Of a DNA stretch of 64,000 nucleotides, positions 9,293-17,500 are shown one piece after another. This DNA is from Flavobacterium ajazii (GTDB lineage: Bacteria > Bacteroidota > Bacteroidia > Flavobacteriales > Flavobacteriaceae): contig NZ_JAAEHL010000014.1 in assembly GCF_010614725.1 (NCBI RefSeq), positions 101,724 through 165,723 of the forward strand, read 5' to 3'. The notes beneath the pieces were generated by a model. That model ran no database searches and was not told where the DNA came from. It saw only the letters and a program-made list of their open reading frames with translations. How positions within the stretch are numbered: position 1 is the stretch's first letter; each line of letters opens with the position of its first letter. The position numbers and the translations under genes are program-made.

Positions 9293-9549
9293 AATTAGAA
9301 AATTTGTCAATTCGATAATTTTTTGGGTGTGACCACATTTACAAAAGGCGCTATTTAACAAACCGTTTATGTGCGCCTTTTGTAAATGCGGTCGGGCTAT
9401 CCGCACTACTTCGGTAGTTTGCTACTATCCCTCACACAAACAATAGTATGCAATTAGATAATTAGATAATGTTTTTGGAGGTCCTAAAAAAATGAATTTA
9501 GATAATTAGTCAATGCAAATAATTATCTGATTGACAAATTTTCTAATTC
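9292..9549. repeat. 258-base element bounded by 29-base inverted repeats
   Basis: The sequence 9292-9320 and the reverse complement of 9521-9549 agree at 27 of 29 positions (GAATTAGAAAATTTGTCAAT..GATAATT). Additional near-tandem copies of AATTAGATAATTAG lie just inside the right arm. The block fills the whole space between the stop of the receptor gene and the stop of the convergent ZIP gene. It encloses the structured core described separately. It may be a non-autonomous mobile element or a convergent-terminator repeat. No transposase is present. Confidence 0.65.
9325..9437. ncRNA. Highly structured intergenic element, possible RNA or palindromic repeat
   Basis: The helix CATTTACAAAAGGCGC (9336-9351) pairs with GCGCCTTTTGTAAATG (9373-9388) over 16 perfect pairs. 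GACC (9331-9334) with GGTC (9390-9393) extends it. Next comes ACTAC-TTCG-GTAGT (9405-9418), a perfect 5-pair stem on a UUCG tetraloop. GTGTGA and TCACAC can close the base. I remember similar GTCGGGCTATCCG...CTACTATCCC words between genes in other flavobacteria, which suggests a dispersed family. That memory is unverified. Whether it is transcribed, and on which strand, is not known. Confidence 0.5.
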
Positions 9550-9554
9550 ACTAA

Positions 9555-10223
9555 TTAAAGAAAGAAGGCCAGTAAAATTCCGAGAACAATCATCGAGACT
9601 TTGGCTACATTAAATTTATGTCCTTCGCTGCTTTCGAAAATAATGGTCGATGAAATGTGGAACAGAATTCCGATTACGACTGCAGTTATTTCGGTATAAT
9701 ATTCGTTTAGTATAGGTAAAAAGTCAGAAGCGACAGTTCCCAGTGGGGTCATGATAGCAAAAGTTAACATAAAAACGAAAATGGCTTTTTTATTTAAATC
9801 GGCATTTACGAAAAACGTCGTTAAAATCACGGCAATCGGTAAATGGTGAATTGCAATTCCGATAGCAAGACCATGATGATGGCTTACCGGAAAACCTTCT
9901 AAAAAGGCATGAATGCAAAGGCTAATGAAAAGCAGCCATGGAATCTGGGACATTTTTGCGTGTCCGTGTACGTGTCCGTGTTCTGCGCCTTTTGAGAAAA
10001 ACTCGAGAATGATCTGGAATAAGATTCCGACCATAATAAAAATCCCGATATTATGATTGTGTGATTCGTAAACTTCAGGTAAAAGATGCATTACGGTTAG
10101 TGACAATAAAAAAGAACCGCTGAATGCCAGCAGTAATTTTAGATTGGTTTTGTTTTTTGGTTTTATAAACAAAGCCACTCCATATCCTAAAAGTACAGAA
10201 AATAAGGGTAATAGATAATTCAT
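9555..10223 (-). CDS. ZIP-family divalent metal transporter
   Basis: The 222-residue integral membrane protein has about eight hydrophobic helices. The metal-binding helices are visible: HLLPEVYESHNHN near 63, and HAFLEGFPVSHHHGLAIGIAIHHLP near 108-132, with the paired His/Glu residues of helices IV and V. A His-rich loop (EHGHVHGHAK near 83) lies between helices 3 and 4, as in ZIP/ZupT proteins that import Zn2+ or related ions. It is a single gene convergent to the outer-membrane receptor. Metal specificity cannot be read from sequence. Confidence 0.9.
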   Translation of the reverse strand: MNYLLPLFSVLLGYGVALFIKPKNKTNLKLLLAFSGSFLLSLTVMHLLPEVYESHNHNIGIFIMVGILFQIILEFFSKGAEHGHVHGHAKMSQIPWLLFISLCIHAFLEGFPVSHHHGLAIGIAIHHLPIAVILTTFFVNADLNKKAIFVFMLTFAIMTPLGTVASDFLPILNEYYTEITAVVIGILFHISSTIIFESSEGHKFNVAKVSMIVLGILLAFFL

Positions 10224-10228
10224 TTTTT

Positions 10229-10307
10229 ATTGTTTAATCGTTGATTTGTTTAATCGGTTAATTGTTTTTTTGTTCAGCGATTAAACGGTTAAACAATTAA
10301 ACGATTC
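10229..10307. repeat. Inverted GTTTAATCG repeat block
   Basis: GTTTAATCG occurs at 10232-10240 and 10248-10256. Its complement CGATTAAAC occurs at 10278-10286, with a second degenerate complement at about 10292-10304. The layout (two or more near-tandem words, then their complements) is the same as in three other intergenic blocks of this window, although the word differs. Confidence 0.55.
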
Positions 10308-10314
10308 ACCAATT

Positions 10315-11079
10315 TTATTTAAAAATCATGATTAATCTTTCGCTTTCAGTTTTATGGAACTTTTTGAGCTTGTAATCGCCAAAAATATCTAAGAGATAAA
10401 TTCCGGCTTCATCCATTAAATCCTGAAAATCTTTCAATGTTAAGGCTTTTACTTTTTCTGTAAAATGAAATTTTTTGTTCTGATCTTCAAAATCGATCTC
10501 TTTAAAAATATGCCCGTCTTCAACGTATCTTTTGATATGAAAATCAATTCCGTCAACTGTTTTTACTTCTTCAGGAACAAGAGTTTCAATAACCTGATTT
10601 ACGTTCATGAAATCAATTACGGCAAAACCATATTCAGATAAACTTTCTTTGATTGCTTTTAAGGTGGTCAGGTTGTCATCGTCATTTTCGAAATAGCCAA
10701 AGCTGGTAAACAAATTGAAGATTGCATCGAATTTTTCCTCAAAAGGTTCACGCATATCATGCACTTTGAAATGCAGGGTTTCATTGCTGTTTTTGCTGGC
10801 TTCGGTAATGCTGTTTTCTGAAAGATCAGCTCCTAAAACGTTGTAACCTAACTGATTCAAGTAAATAGAATGACGGCCTTTTCCACAAGCTAAATCCAAT
10901 ACTTTTGCTTTTTCAGGCAAATTTAGATAATGTGTCAGATTGTCCATAAACACCTGAGCTTCTCTGTAATTTCTATCTTTATACAAAATATGATAATACG
11001 GAGTGTCAAACCATGATGTAAACCAATTTTCGGTGTTACGATCCTGATTAGGTGTTGGTGAGTTAGGCGTTTCAGACAT
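10315..11079 (-). CDS. Class I SAM-dependent methyltransferase
   Basis: The 254-residue protein has the Rossmann-type SAM-binding motif I VLDLACGKGRHSIYLNQLG near residue 60, followed by motif II GADLSENSI and the acidic loop FEEKFDAIFNLFTSFGYF. No extra domain or signal peptide is present, so it is cytoplasmic. The substrate is not recognisable. The family (methyltransferase domain 25 type) covers small molecules and proteins. It is transcribed divergently from the THUMP methyltransferase. Confidence 0.85.
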   Translation of the reverse strand: MSETPNSPTPNQDRNTENWFTSWFDTPYYHILYKDRNYREAQVFMDNLTHYLNLPEKAKVLDLACGKGRHSIYLNQLGYNVLGADLSENSITEASKNSNETLHFKVHDMREPFEEKFDAIFNLFTSFGYFENDDDNLTTLKAIKESLSEYGFAVIDFMNVNQVIETLVPEEVKTVDGIDFHIKRYVEDGHIFKEIDFEDQNKKFHFTEKVKALTLKDFQDLMDEAGIYLLDIFGDYKLKKFHKTESERLIMIFK

Positions 11080-11236
11080 TTATTCTATTTCAATTAATTT
11101 AAAGTCCGGCAAATTTAGTGTATTTTTGCCGAAAATAACAATTTCGCAATGATACCTGAAACATTGTTGCGTTATTTGGAATGTTTTTAATGCAGATTTG
11201 ATTTGATCTGAAATCTGTTTTAATTCAACTATAAAG

Positions 11237-12394
11237 ATGGAAGAAAATTTTAAAATGATAGCCAAATGTTTTTTTGGTTTTGAAGAAATATTAGAGAACG
11301 AGCTGCGTGTGCTTGGTGCTCAGGATGTCGAAAAAGGGGTAAGGATGGTAAGTTTTAAAGGTGATAAAGGTTTTATGTACAAAGCCAATTTATCACTTAG
11401 AACAGCTCTTAAGGTTTTAAAACCAATTTATTCATTCAGAGCCAATAATGAGCAGGCATTGTACAAAGGAATTTCTGGTATAAACTGGTCGAAATTACTG
11501 AATGCCAATCAGACTTTTGTAATTGATGCAACTGTACATTCTACTTATTTTAATCATTCTGAGTTTGTTTCCCAAAAATGTAAAGATGCTATTGTAGATC
11601 AGTTTAGGGAAAGAACCGGACAGCGTCCAAGTATTGATAAACAGCATCCGGATTTACGAATTAATATTCATATTGATAGAGATCAGGTTTCGGTGGCATT
11701 AGATACTTCCGGAAATTCATTGCATCAGCGTGGATACAGGACAGCTACCAATATTGCACCAATCAATGAAGTTTTGGCTGCCGGAATCCTTTTATTGTCC
11801 GGATGGGATGGACAAAGCCACTTTTTGGATCCTATGTGTGGTTCGGGAACATTTTTGGCAGAAGCAGCAATGATTGCCTGCAATATTCCGGCAAATATCA
11901 ACAGAAAAGAATTTGCTTTTGAAAAATGGAAAGACTGGGACAATGATTTATTTGATAAAATCGTTGACAGTCTAATGAAAAAAACGAGAGAGTTTCATTA
12001 TACGATTAAAGGTTTTGATAAAGCACCAAGTGCTGTAAATAAAGCCAAAGACAACATCAGAAATGCGAATCTTGAAGATTATGTTTCGGTTTATGAAGAT
12101 AATTTCTTTGACACGGAGAAAGAAACAGAAGGAAAGCTTCACATTGTTTTCAATCCGCCGTATGATGAGCGTCTGGATATTCACATGGAGCGATTCTATA
12201 GTAATATCGGAGATACCTTAAAGAAAAATTATCCGGGAACGAATGCGTGGTTTATCACGGCAAATCTGGAAGCCCTGAAATTCGTTGGATTAAAACCTTC
12301 AAGAAAAATCAAGCTTTTTAACGGAAGCCTTGAAGCCCGCCTGGTTAAATATGAAATGTACGAAGGAAGCAAAAGAACGAAATTTCAGGTATAA
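11237..12394 (+). CDS. THUMP-domain RNA methyltransferase (RlmL/TrmN-like)
   Basis: The 385-residue enzyme has an N-terminal ferredoxin-like/THUMP RNA-binding region (about 1-155) and a Rossmann methyltransferase domain. The SAM motif FLDPMCGSGTFLAEAAM lies at about 197-213 and the catalytic motif FNPPYDERL near 305. The NPPY tetrad indicates N-methylation of a purine, most likely N2-methylguanosine in 23S rRNA, like the N-terminal half of RlmL. Two in-frame starts exist (11237 and 11255). The second aligns better with family N-termini (MIAKCFFGFEEILENE), so the true start may be 11255. Confidence 0.88.
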   Translation: MEENFKMIAKCFFGFEEILENELRVLGAQDVEKGVRMVSFKGDKGFMYKANLSLRTALKVLKPIYSFRANNEQALYKGISGINWSKLLNANQTFVIDATVHSTYFNHSEFVSQKCKDAIVDQFRERTGQRPSIDKQHPDLRINIHIDRDQVSVALDTSGNSLHQRGYRTATNIAPINEVLAAGILLLSGWDGQSHFLDPMCGSGTFLAEAAMIACNIPANINRKEFAFEKWKDWDNDLFDKIVDSLMKKTREFHYTIKGFDKAPSAVNKAKDNIRNANLEDYVSVYEDNFFDTEKETEGKLHIVFNPPYDERLDIHMERFYSNIGDTLKKNYPGTNAWFITANLEALKFVGLKPSRKIKLFNGSLEARLVKYEMYEGSKRTKFQV

Positions 12395-12400
12395 ATTTAA

Positions 12401-12519
12401 GATTCTAAGTAACTAAGATGCTAAGAATTTAAAACAGCAAAAGAACTAAAACTAATTATAAGCTTCTGATTAAGATACTAATATTTAACTTAGCATCTTA
12501 GTGCCTCAGAACCTTAGCA
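12401..12519. repeat. CTAAG-type inverted repeat, copy 1
   Basis: The left arm 12401-12430 contains CTAAGTAACTAAGATGCTAAG. The right arm 12487-12519 is its complement, agreeing at about 20 of 25 aligned positions. The word ACTAAGATGCTAAG is a perfect match. A near-tandem CTAAG(n) periodicity is visible in both arms. Related copies occur at 17965-18025, 18509-18543 and 19611-19672. Confidence 0.6.
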
Positions 12520-12531
12520 ACTCTAAAAAAA

Positions 12532-12768
12532 ATGACAAAATTACAAGTAAGAGCGTTTTTATATCAATTAGGATGTTTCGCAATTTTATTTATTCTTGGA
12601 AGATTTATAATTGCAGAGTACACAGGAATAAACGGAATATGGATTCCGTTGACCGCTTTTATTGTAGCTACTTTAATAGCTCCTCAGTTTAAAGCTTTAA
12701 AGACTAAAGATGGTGAGAAGCTTTTTATGAAATGGATTTTCTTAAAAGGAATTAAAGAAATTGGTTAG
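12532..12768 (+). CDS. Small two-pass membrane protein, hypothetical
   Basis: The 78-residue product has two hydrophobic segments (about 8-27 and 34-52, the second containing IWIPLTAFIVATLIAP) and a basic C-terminus. This is consistent with a small inner-membrane protein with the C-terminal tail in the cytoplasm. It lies between the THUMP methyltransferase and the racemase gene on the same strand, 17 bases before the latter, so it is probably co-transcribed with it. I recognise no functional family. Confidence 0.65.
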   Translation: MTKLQVRAFLYQLGCFAILFILGRFIIAEYTGINGIWIPLTAFIVATLIAPQFKALKTKDGEKLFMKWIFLKGIKEIG

Positions 12769-12785
12769 TTTTTAAATCATTAAAT

Positions 12786-13478
12786 ATGAAGAAGATTGGA
12801 CTGATTGGAGGAATTAGCTGGGTTTCGACTTCAGATTATTATAAACTCATAAATCTTGGAGTAAACGAAAGGCTGGGAGGATTAAACTTTTCTGAATGTC
12901 TGGTTTATTCTTTTAATTATGCGGATATTAAAAAGAATAATGATGCGAATGATTGGGACTCAACTTTTAAAATGCTTTTTAAAGGATGTGAGTTCTTAAA
13001 ATCGGGTGGAGCAGAAGCAATCATTTTGTGTGCGAATACCATGCATTTTATTGCTGACAAGCTGGAGAAAGCCATAGATTTACCAATTATTCATATTGCA
13101 GGCGAAACAGCAGCTGTAATTGAGAAACAGAAAATTAAAAAAGTTGGACTTTTGGGAACAAAATTTACAATGGAACTTGATTTTTTTAAGGATAAACTGT
13201 CAGAGAAAGGTATTGAAACGATAATTCCGATGAGTCAGGAGGATAAAGATTTTATTCATTCTACCATTTTTGAAGAATTGGGAAGAGGAGTTGTGTCAGA
13301 AGAAACAAAAAAGCGTTATCTGAAAATTGCTAATGAATTGATTGAAAATGGTGCTCAGGGAATTGTTTTAGGCTGTACTGAAATTCCGTTAGTAATAAAA
13401 GCAGAAGATTTATCTGTACCTGTTTTTGATACGGCTTTGATACATGCAAGTGCAGCAGTCAATTTCCAATTATCATAA
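12786..13478 (+). CDS. Aspartate/glutamate racemase family protein
   Basis: The 230-residue enzyme shows the two catalytic cysteines of PLP-independent racemases: LCANTMHFIAD near residue 80 and VLGCTEIPLVI near 195. The N-terminus KKIGLIGGISWVSTSDYY is the aspartate-racemase variant of the family signature. It probably interconverts D- and L-aspartate or a related amino acid in the cytoplasm. MurI would have a different N-terminus (DSGVGG). A very strong terminator follows immediately. Confidence 0.88.
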   Translation: MKKIGLIGGISWVSTSDYYKLINLGVNERLGGLNFSECLVYSFNYADIKKNNDANDWDSTFKMLFKGCEFLKSGGAEAIILCANTMHFIADKLEKAIDLPIIHIAGETAAVIEKQKIKKVGLLGTKFTMELDFFKDKLSEKGIETIIPMSQEDKDFIHSTIFEELGRGVVSEETKKRYLKIANELIENGAQGIVLGCTEIPLVIKAEDLSVPVFDTALIHASAAVNFQLS

Positions 13479-13480
13479 AT

Positions 13481-13531
13481 ACAAAAAAATAGGCGAATTC
13501 AATATTTTATTGAATTCGCCTATTTTTTTGT
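13481..13531. terminator. Bidirectional terminator with 23-base perfect stem
   Basis: The two arms 13481-13503 and 13509-13531 are perfectly complementary over 23 bases (core TAGGCGAATTC) around a 5-base loop. A-rich and T-rich ends provide a U tract on both strands. It separates the convergent racemase and DUF6048 genes. Confidence 0.95.
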
Positions 13532-13541
13532 ATTTAAAAAA

Positions 13542-14369
13542 CTATTTTTTTTGAGCCTCTTTTTTAGCTTCCGGAGTAATTGTCTTTTTGTAAAGTGGAA
13601 TAAAATATGAAACCGTATAATTAAATCCGATTCCGAAACTTCCATCGTAAGTTCGGTTAAAGCCCGGGATATAAAGACTTTCAAAATTATCAGGATCTTT
13701 ATTTGCCAAAAGTAATTTTAGCTGAACACCAAATCCAACAAAAACATTATTAAAAACTTTGGCTTTCATTCCCAAAGAAACTTCAGTCCATGCTGCTGTT
13801 AAACCGGTATATTTTTGACCGTCAGCAATTGGCGGCTGTTCTCCCCAATATGGGTTAGGATTATAAATTTTATAACTGTTTAATTGCTGGCTAAAAGTAC
13901 TAAAACCTGCACGCAAACCTACAGTTATAAGGTTTTCCATATCCAGCCAGTTTTCATACATATTATAGTCGAAACCTCCTTTTATGTAAGTTCCTGTTGC
14001 GGTCGAATTTAATCGGGCATCGTCAGTTGTTTTGTCTTCTATACCAAGTTCAGCTGCCAGATAATAATTTTTAGAAAAACGAAAATCTCCTACAAACTCT
14101 ATTCCTTTGTAATCTTTGTCATAAAAACCTTTGGTAAGTTTATATAAATCAACACCTACACGCAAACCATACCGATCCTTTTTTACAGGGATACTGTCTG
14201 TTTGAGTTTCCGTTGCAGCAGTTTTACTGGTTTCAGATTTCGGTTTTCCTTTAGCAGGTTCTTTGATGGTAGTAGTGGTTGATGTTTCCTGTGCCTGAAT
14301 GCAAATGAATGAAAACAATAAACAAATACTAAAAAAATACTTTGACATGTGTTTCATTTTCCAATTCAA
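13542..14369 (-). CDS. DUF6048-like outer-membrane beta-barrel protein
   Basis: The 275-residue protein has a signal peptide (YFFSICLLFSFICIQAQE), a low-complexity Thr/Lys/Pro-rich linker (about 32-62), and a beta-strand-rich C-terminal region with alternating aromatic residues (YGLRVGVDLYKL, YIKGGFDYNMYEN, SFGIGFNYTVSYFIPLYKK) that should form an outer-membrane barrel. It resembles the DUF6048 family as I remember it. The listed start overlaps the upstream DUF6452 gene by 41 bases. The Met at 14348 (MSKYFFS) gives a cleaner signal peptide and a 20-base overlap, and is more likely. The overlap implies translational coupling. Confidence 0.78.
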   Translation of the reverse strand: MNWKMKHMSKYFFSICLLFSFICIQAQETSTTTTIKEPAKGKPKSETSKTAATETQTDSIPVKKDRYGLRVGVDLYKLTKGFYDKDYKGIEFVGDFRFSKNYYLAAELGIEDKTTDDARLNSTATGTYIKGGFDYNMYENWLDMENLITVGLRAGFSTFSQQLNSYKIYNPNPYWGEQPPIADGQKYTGLTAAWTEVSLGMKAKVFNNVFVGFGVQLKLLLANKDPDNFESLYIPGFNRTYDGSFGIGFNYTVSYFIPLYKKTITPEAKKEAQKK

Positions 14370-14865
14370 TTTTAGGATTATTTACCTGAATATTTTGCAT
14401 CCAGAAGCTGTCAGAGCCAGAATCTGTACTCTCGATAGGAACCTGGGTAAGTAACTGAAAGAGGGTTTTAAAACCACAAGCCCTTGAAACATATACGTTT
14501 TCACGGGTGTAATTAAACTTTACCTGATCAGTATTGGTAAGCGCCGGATTAGAACTGTCTGCATTCAGTATAAAAGTGAAAGTTGTGGTATTATCAAATG
14601 TTTTCAGAGGAATGGCAATAGAGTCACCACTTGTCAGGTATTTGGTTGTCTCATCACCTGATTCGTTAAAGATAATACCTTCATCTTCTCCTTCGCCTAT
14701 TACTTTCAAACGGGTCACACTTTTCTTTACAGTAGGGTTTGTTATATCATAAAAAGATATAATTAATCGGGGTGTGGTTGGTGTATTTGCATCACAAATA
14801 TCATCTTTTTCACAACTGGATAGTCCAAACGTAAAGAGCAGTAAAAAATACAGTATTTTTTTCAT
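14329..14865 (-). CDS. DUF6452-like lipoprotein
   Basis: The 178-residue product has a lipoprotein signal peptide with lipobox GLSSC (Cys 18), followed by EKDDICDANTPTTPRLIISFYD, which I associate with flavobacterial DUF6452. The rest is beta-rich, with CGFKTLF near 135 giving a possible second Cys pair. It lies between rlmD upstream (11-base gap) and the DUF6048 barrel downstream (overlap), a gene order I recall as conserved in flavobacteria. It is probably the lipoprotein partner of the barrel. The function is unknown. Confidence 0.78.
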   Translation of the reverse strand: MKKILYFLLLFTFGLSSCEKDDICDANTPTTPRLIISFYDITNPTVKKSVTRLKVIGEGEDEGIIFNESGDETTKYLTSGDSIAIPLKTFDNTTTFTFILNADSSNPALTNTDQVKFNYTRENVYVSRACGFKTLFQLLTQVPIESTDSGSDSFWMQNIQVNNPKIELENETHVKVFF

Positions 14866-14876
14866 TTATAAATGTA

Positions 14877-16289
14877 TTATCGAAGTTCTAAAAGTACAAC
14901 ATTTTCTACATGATGTGTCTGCGGGAACATATCCACAGGGCGAACACGTGTAACTTTGTATTTTTCATCCATTAATGCCAGATCCCTTGCCTGTGTTGCA
15001 GAGTTACAGCTTACATAAACCACTTTTTTAGGAGCTATTTTTAAAATCTGTTCAACAACATCTTTATGCATTCCGTCTCTTGGAGGATCGGTAATAATAA
15101 CGTCAGGTTTTCCATGTTGCGCAATAAAAGCTTCATTGAAAACAACTTTCATGTCACCAACAAAGAACTCACAATTTGTAATGTTATTACGTTCAGCGTT
15201 GGCTTTAGCATCCAAAATTGCTTCCGGTACACTTTCTACACCAATTACTTTTTTTGCTTTTTTAGAAACGAACTGTGCAATTGTTCCTGTTCCGGTATAT
15301 AAATCGTATACGGTTTCATTACCTGTGAGTCCGGCAAAATCACGTGTTATTTTGTATAATTCGTATGCCTGATCAGAGTTGGTCTGGTAAAATGATTTCG
15401 CATTGATACTAAATTTCAATCCTTCCATTTCTTCCAGAATATAATCTCTCCCTTTGTAAAGTTTTATATCCTGATCGTAAATAGTATCATTTTGTTTTGC
15501 ATTCACCACGTATTGCAACGAAGTAATTTGTGGAAATTTTTCGTAAAGATGATCTAAAATCAATTCACGTCCGGCTTTATCATTTTCGAAAAACTGAATC
15601 AAAACCATAATTTCGCCTGTTGAAGCAGTACGAATCATGAAAGTTCTCAATAATCCCGAATGTTCTCTTGGATTAAAGAAAGCTAAATTATTTTCGTTTG
15701 CAAAAGCCCTGATTTCGTTACGGATGGCATTTGATGGGTCTTCCTGCAAATGACATTTAGTGATATCCAGGATTTTGTCCCACATTTTCGGAATATGAAA
15801 ACCTAAGGCATTTCTGTTTCCAAGATCTTCCGTGCTTCCAATTTCTTTTTCGGTTAACCAACGGCTGTTCGAAAAAGAAAATTCCATTTTATTTCTGTAA
15901 AAAAACTGTTTTTCAGAACCTAAAATATCTTCAAATTCCGGTAATTCAATTTTTCCAATTCTTTGCAGGTGATTTTTTACTTCATTTTGTTTGAAAAAAA
16001 GCTGTTGGCTATATTTCATATTTTGCCATTTACATCCGCCACAAACACCAAAATGCTCGCAAATTGGATCTACACGGTGTTCTGATAATTCATGAAATTT
16101 AACGGCTTTTCCTTCGTAATAAGCTTTTCGTTTTTTAAATGTCTGTACATCCACCACATCTCCCGGAACCACATTCGGAATAAAGATTACTTTTCCGTCA
16201 GGAGCTTTTGCAACTGATACGCCTTTTGCGCCGGCATCTAAGACTTGTATTTGATGAAAGACAACTTTGTCTGTATTTTTTCTTCCCAT
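14877..16289 (-). CDS. rlmD: 23S rRNA (uracil-5-)-methyltransferase
   Basis: The 470-residue enzyme has an N-terminal TRAM domain (about 12-65), then four cysteines for a 4Fe-4S cluster (CEHFGVCGGC at about 77-86 plus CHLQE near 180). The SAM domain follows, with YDLYTGTGTIAQF near 330. The catalytic region DPPRDGMHKDVVEQI is near 400 and VVYVSCNSATQARDL near 422, where Cys is the nucleophile. This is the RlmD/RumA family that methylates U1939 (E. coli numbering). It heads the rlmD-DUF6452-DUF6048 operon. Confidence 0.93.
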   Translation of the reverse strand: MGRKNTDKVVFHQIQVLDAGAKGVSVAKAPDGKVIFIPNVVPGDVVDVQTFKKRKAYYEGKAVKFHELSEHRVDPICEHFGVCGGCKWQNMKYSQQLFFKQNEVKNHLQRIGKIELPEFEDILGSEKQFFYRNKMEFSFSNSRWLTEKEIGSTEDLGNRNALGFHIPKMWDKILDITKCHLQEDPSNAIRNEIRAFANENNLAFFNPREHSGLLRTFMIRTASTGEIMVLIQFFENDKAGRELILDHLYEKFPQITSLQYVVNAKQNDTIYDQDIKLYKGRDYILEEMEGLKFSINAKSFYQTNSDQAYELYKITRDFAGLTGNETVYDLYTGTGTIAQFVSKKAKKVIGVESVPEAILDAKANAERNNITNCEFFVGDMKVVFNEAFIAQHGKPDVIITDPPRDGMHKDVVEQILKIAPKKVVYVSCNSATQARDLALMDEKYKVTRVRPVDMFPQTHHVENVVLLELR

Positions 16290-16293
16290 AGCG

Positions 16294-16301
16294 CAAAAAT
16301 A
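16294..16301 (-). promoter_or_regulatory. Putative -7 box of rlmD, implying a very short or no leader
   Basis: The minus strand reads TATTTTTG, matching TAnnTTTG, and its last base is only 4 bases from the ATG at 16289. If it is used, the transcript would be essentially leaderless. Confidence 0.4.
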
Positions 16302-16435
16302 AGGGTTTGTAAACTTTTATAAATTAATTTTTAAAATATTTTATCAATTTCTATAATTTACATCGTTTAATTGGCTTTAAAAGCTAACTTTGTTTAATCA
16401 AGTGCTTCGATAGCCCCATTTCTAAGTCTAAGTAA

Positions 16436-17500
16436 TTGTTGTTTTGTATGAAGCTGTACCATAATCTTTCGAAAATAGGCTTTTTAAAAAAAAGTTATGC
16501 ATTCAAATTCCTGTTTGTTGCGTTTATAGGTATTCATATTCCTTTGATCGGAATTTTATTTTTTGTATTATATTTTGACAGCACTGTACCTGCTACGTCA
16601 GTTTTGATTTTTTCTTTAATTATGACTTTACTGGCAACAGCTATTACGCTTTTGGTTTTAAATCAATTGATTAAACCAATTGCTATTGCTTCAAAATCAT
16701 TAGATGATTACAGAAATGAAAGAAAGTTAACTGTTTTGCCAACAGAATACAGCGATGAAGCCGGTCTGTTGATGAGTAATATTCAGGAATCTATTTTTGA
16801 GGCTGAAAGTTTTATTAACGAAAAACAGGATCTTATTTACATGCTGTCGCATGATTTGAAAAACTTTGCAGGAAATCCGCAAGGACTTGCGAAACTTATT
16901 ATGGAAGAAAAACCGTCTGAGTCAATTAAGGAACTGGCTGAGCTAATTTGTGAATCTACCAATCTGCAATTTCGATATATCGAAAACTTTATAAAATTGC
17001 TTAATGAACAGGATCAGGTTGTAAAAATAAATCAGGAATCCCGAAAAATATTGTTTTACGATGTACTGGATTTTGTCAATGAACAGGTTGAGCAACGTCT
17101 TATTGATAAAAACATCAGTTTGCATGTAAATATAGAAACGGAAGAGGCAATACTTAAAATTGATGAAGGTTTATTGATTCAGGTTTTAGTAAATTTAATC
17201 AGTAATGCCGTTAAATTCTCTTATTTTGACAGTGAAATTAAACTTCGAATTTTTACTGAAAATACTTTTCTGGTTATAACAGTTTCTGATAATGGAATTG
17301 GTTTTAGTCAACATCAGATAGAAGAGTTGTTTAAGAAATTCACCAAAATGAGCCGACTGGGGACTGCCAATGAATCTTCAACCGGAATTGGTTTATACTT
17401 GTGTAAAAAAATCATCGAAAGAAACAAGGGTAAACTAACAGCATCAAGTGAAGGCACAAATAAAGGAGCTGAGTTTAAAATTGTATTTGAGAATTGCTGA
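16436..17500 (+). CDS. Sensor histidine kinase
   Basis: The 354-residue protein has two N-terminal membrane helices (about 23-48 and 52-78) with only a very short external loop, then a cytoplasmic kinase. The H-box is MLSHDLKNFAG (His 139). The N-box LVNLISNAVKF lies near 252, the G1 box VSDNGIGF near 283, and the G2 box STGIGLYLCKKIIE near 320. No sensor domain is visible outside the membrane part. No response regulator is adjacent, so it is an orphan kinase. The Met at 16448 is an alternative start. TAACTTTG at 16385-16392 could be its -7 box. Confidence 0.9.
   Translation: MLFCMKLYHNLSKIGFLKKSYAFKFLFVAFIGIHIPLIGILFFVLYFDSTVPATSVLIFSLIMTLLATAITLLVLNQLIKPIAIASKSLDDYRNERKLTVLPTEYSDEAGLLMSNIQESIFEAESFINEKQDLIYMLSHDLKNFAGNPQGLAKLIMEEKPSESIKELAELICESTNLQFRYIENFIKLLNEQDQVVKINQESRKILFYDVLDFVNEQVEQRLIDKNISLHVNIETEEAILKIDEGLLIQVLVNLISNAVKFSYFDSEIKLRIFTENTFLVITVSDNGIGFSQHQIEELFKKFTKMSRLGTANESSTGIGLYLCKKIIERNKGKLTASSEGTNKGAEFKIVFENC

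Noticed and set aside
9200..9406. Minus-strand reading frame of 68 codons across the receptor gene end
   Set aside because: It runs through the long hairpin at 9336-9388, so the apparent protein is a by-product of the palindrome.
11080..11265. Minus-strand 61-codon frame between two methyltransferase genes
   Set aside because: It fills the divergent promoter region, overlaps the start of the THUMP gene and shows no recognisable pattern.
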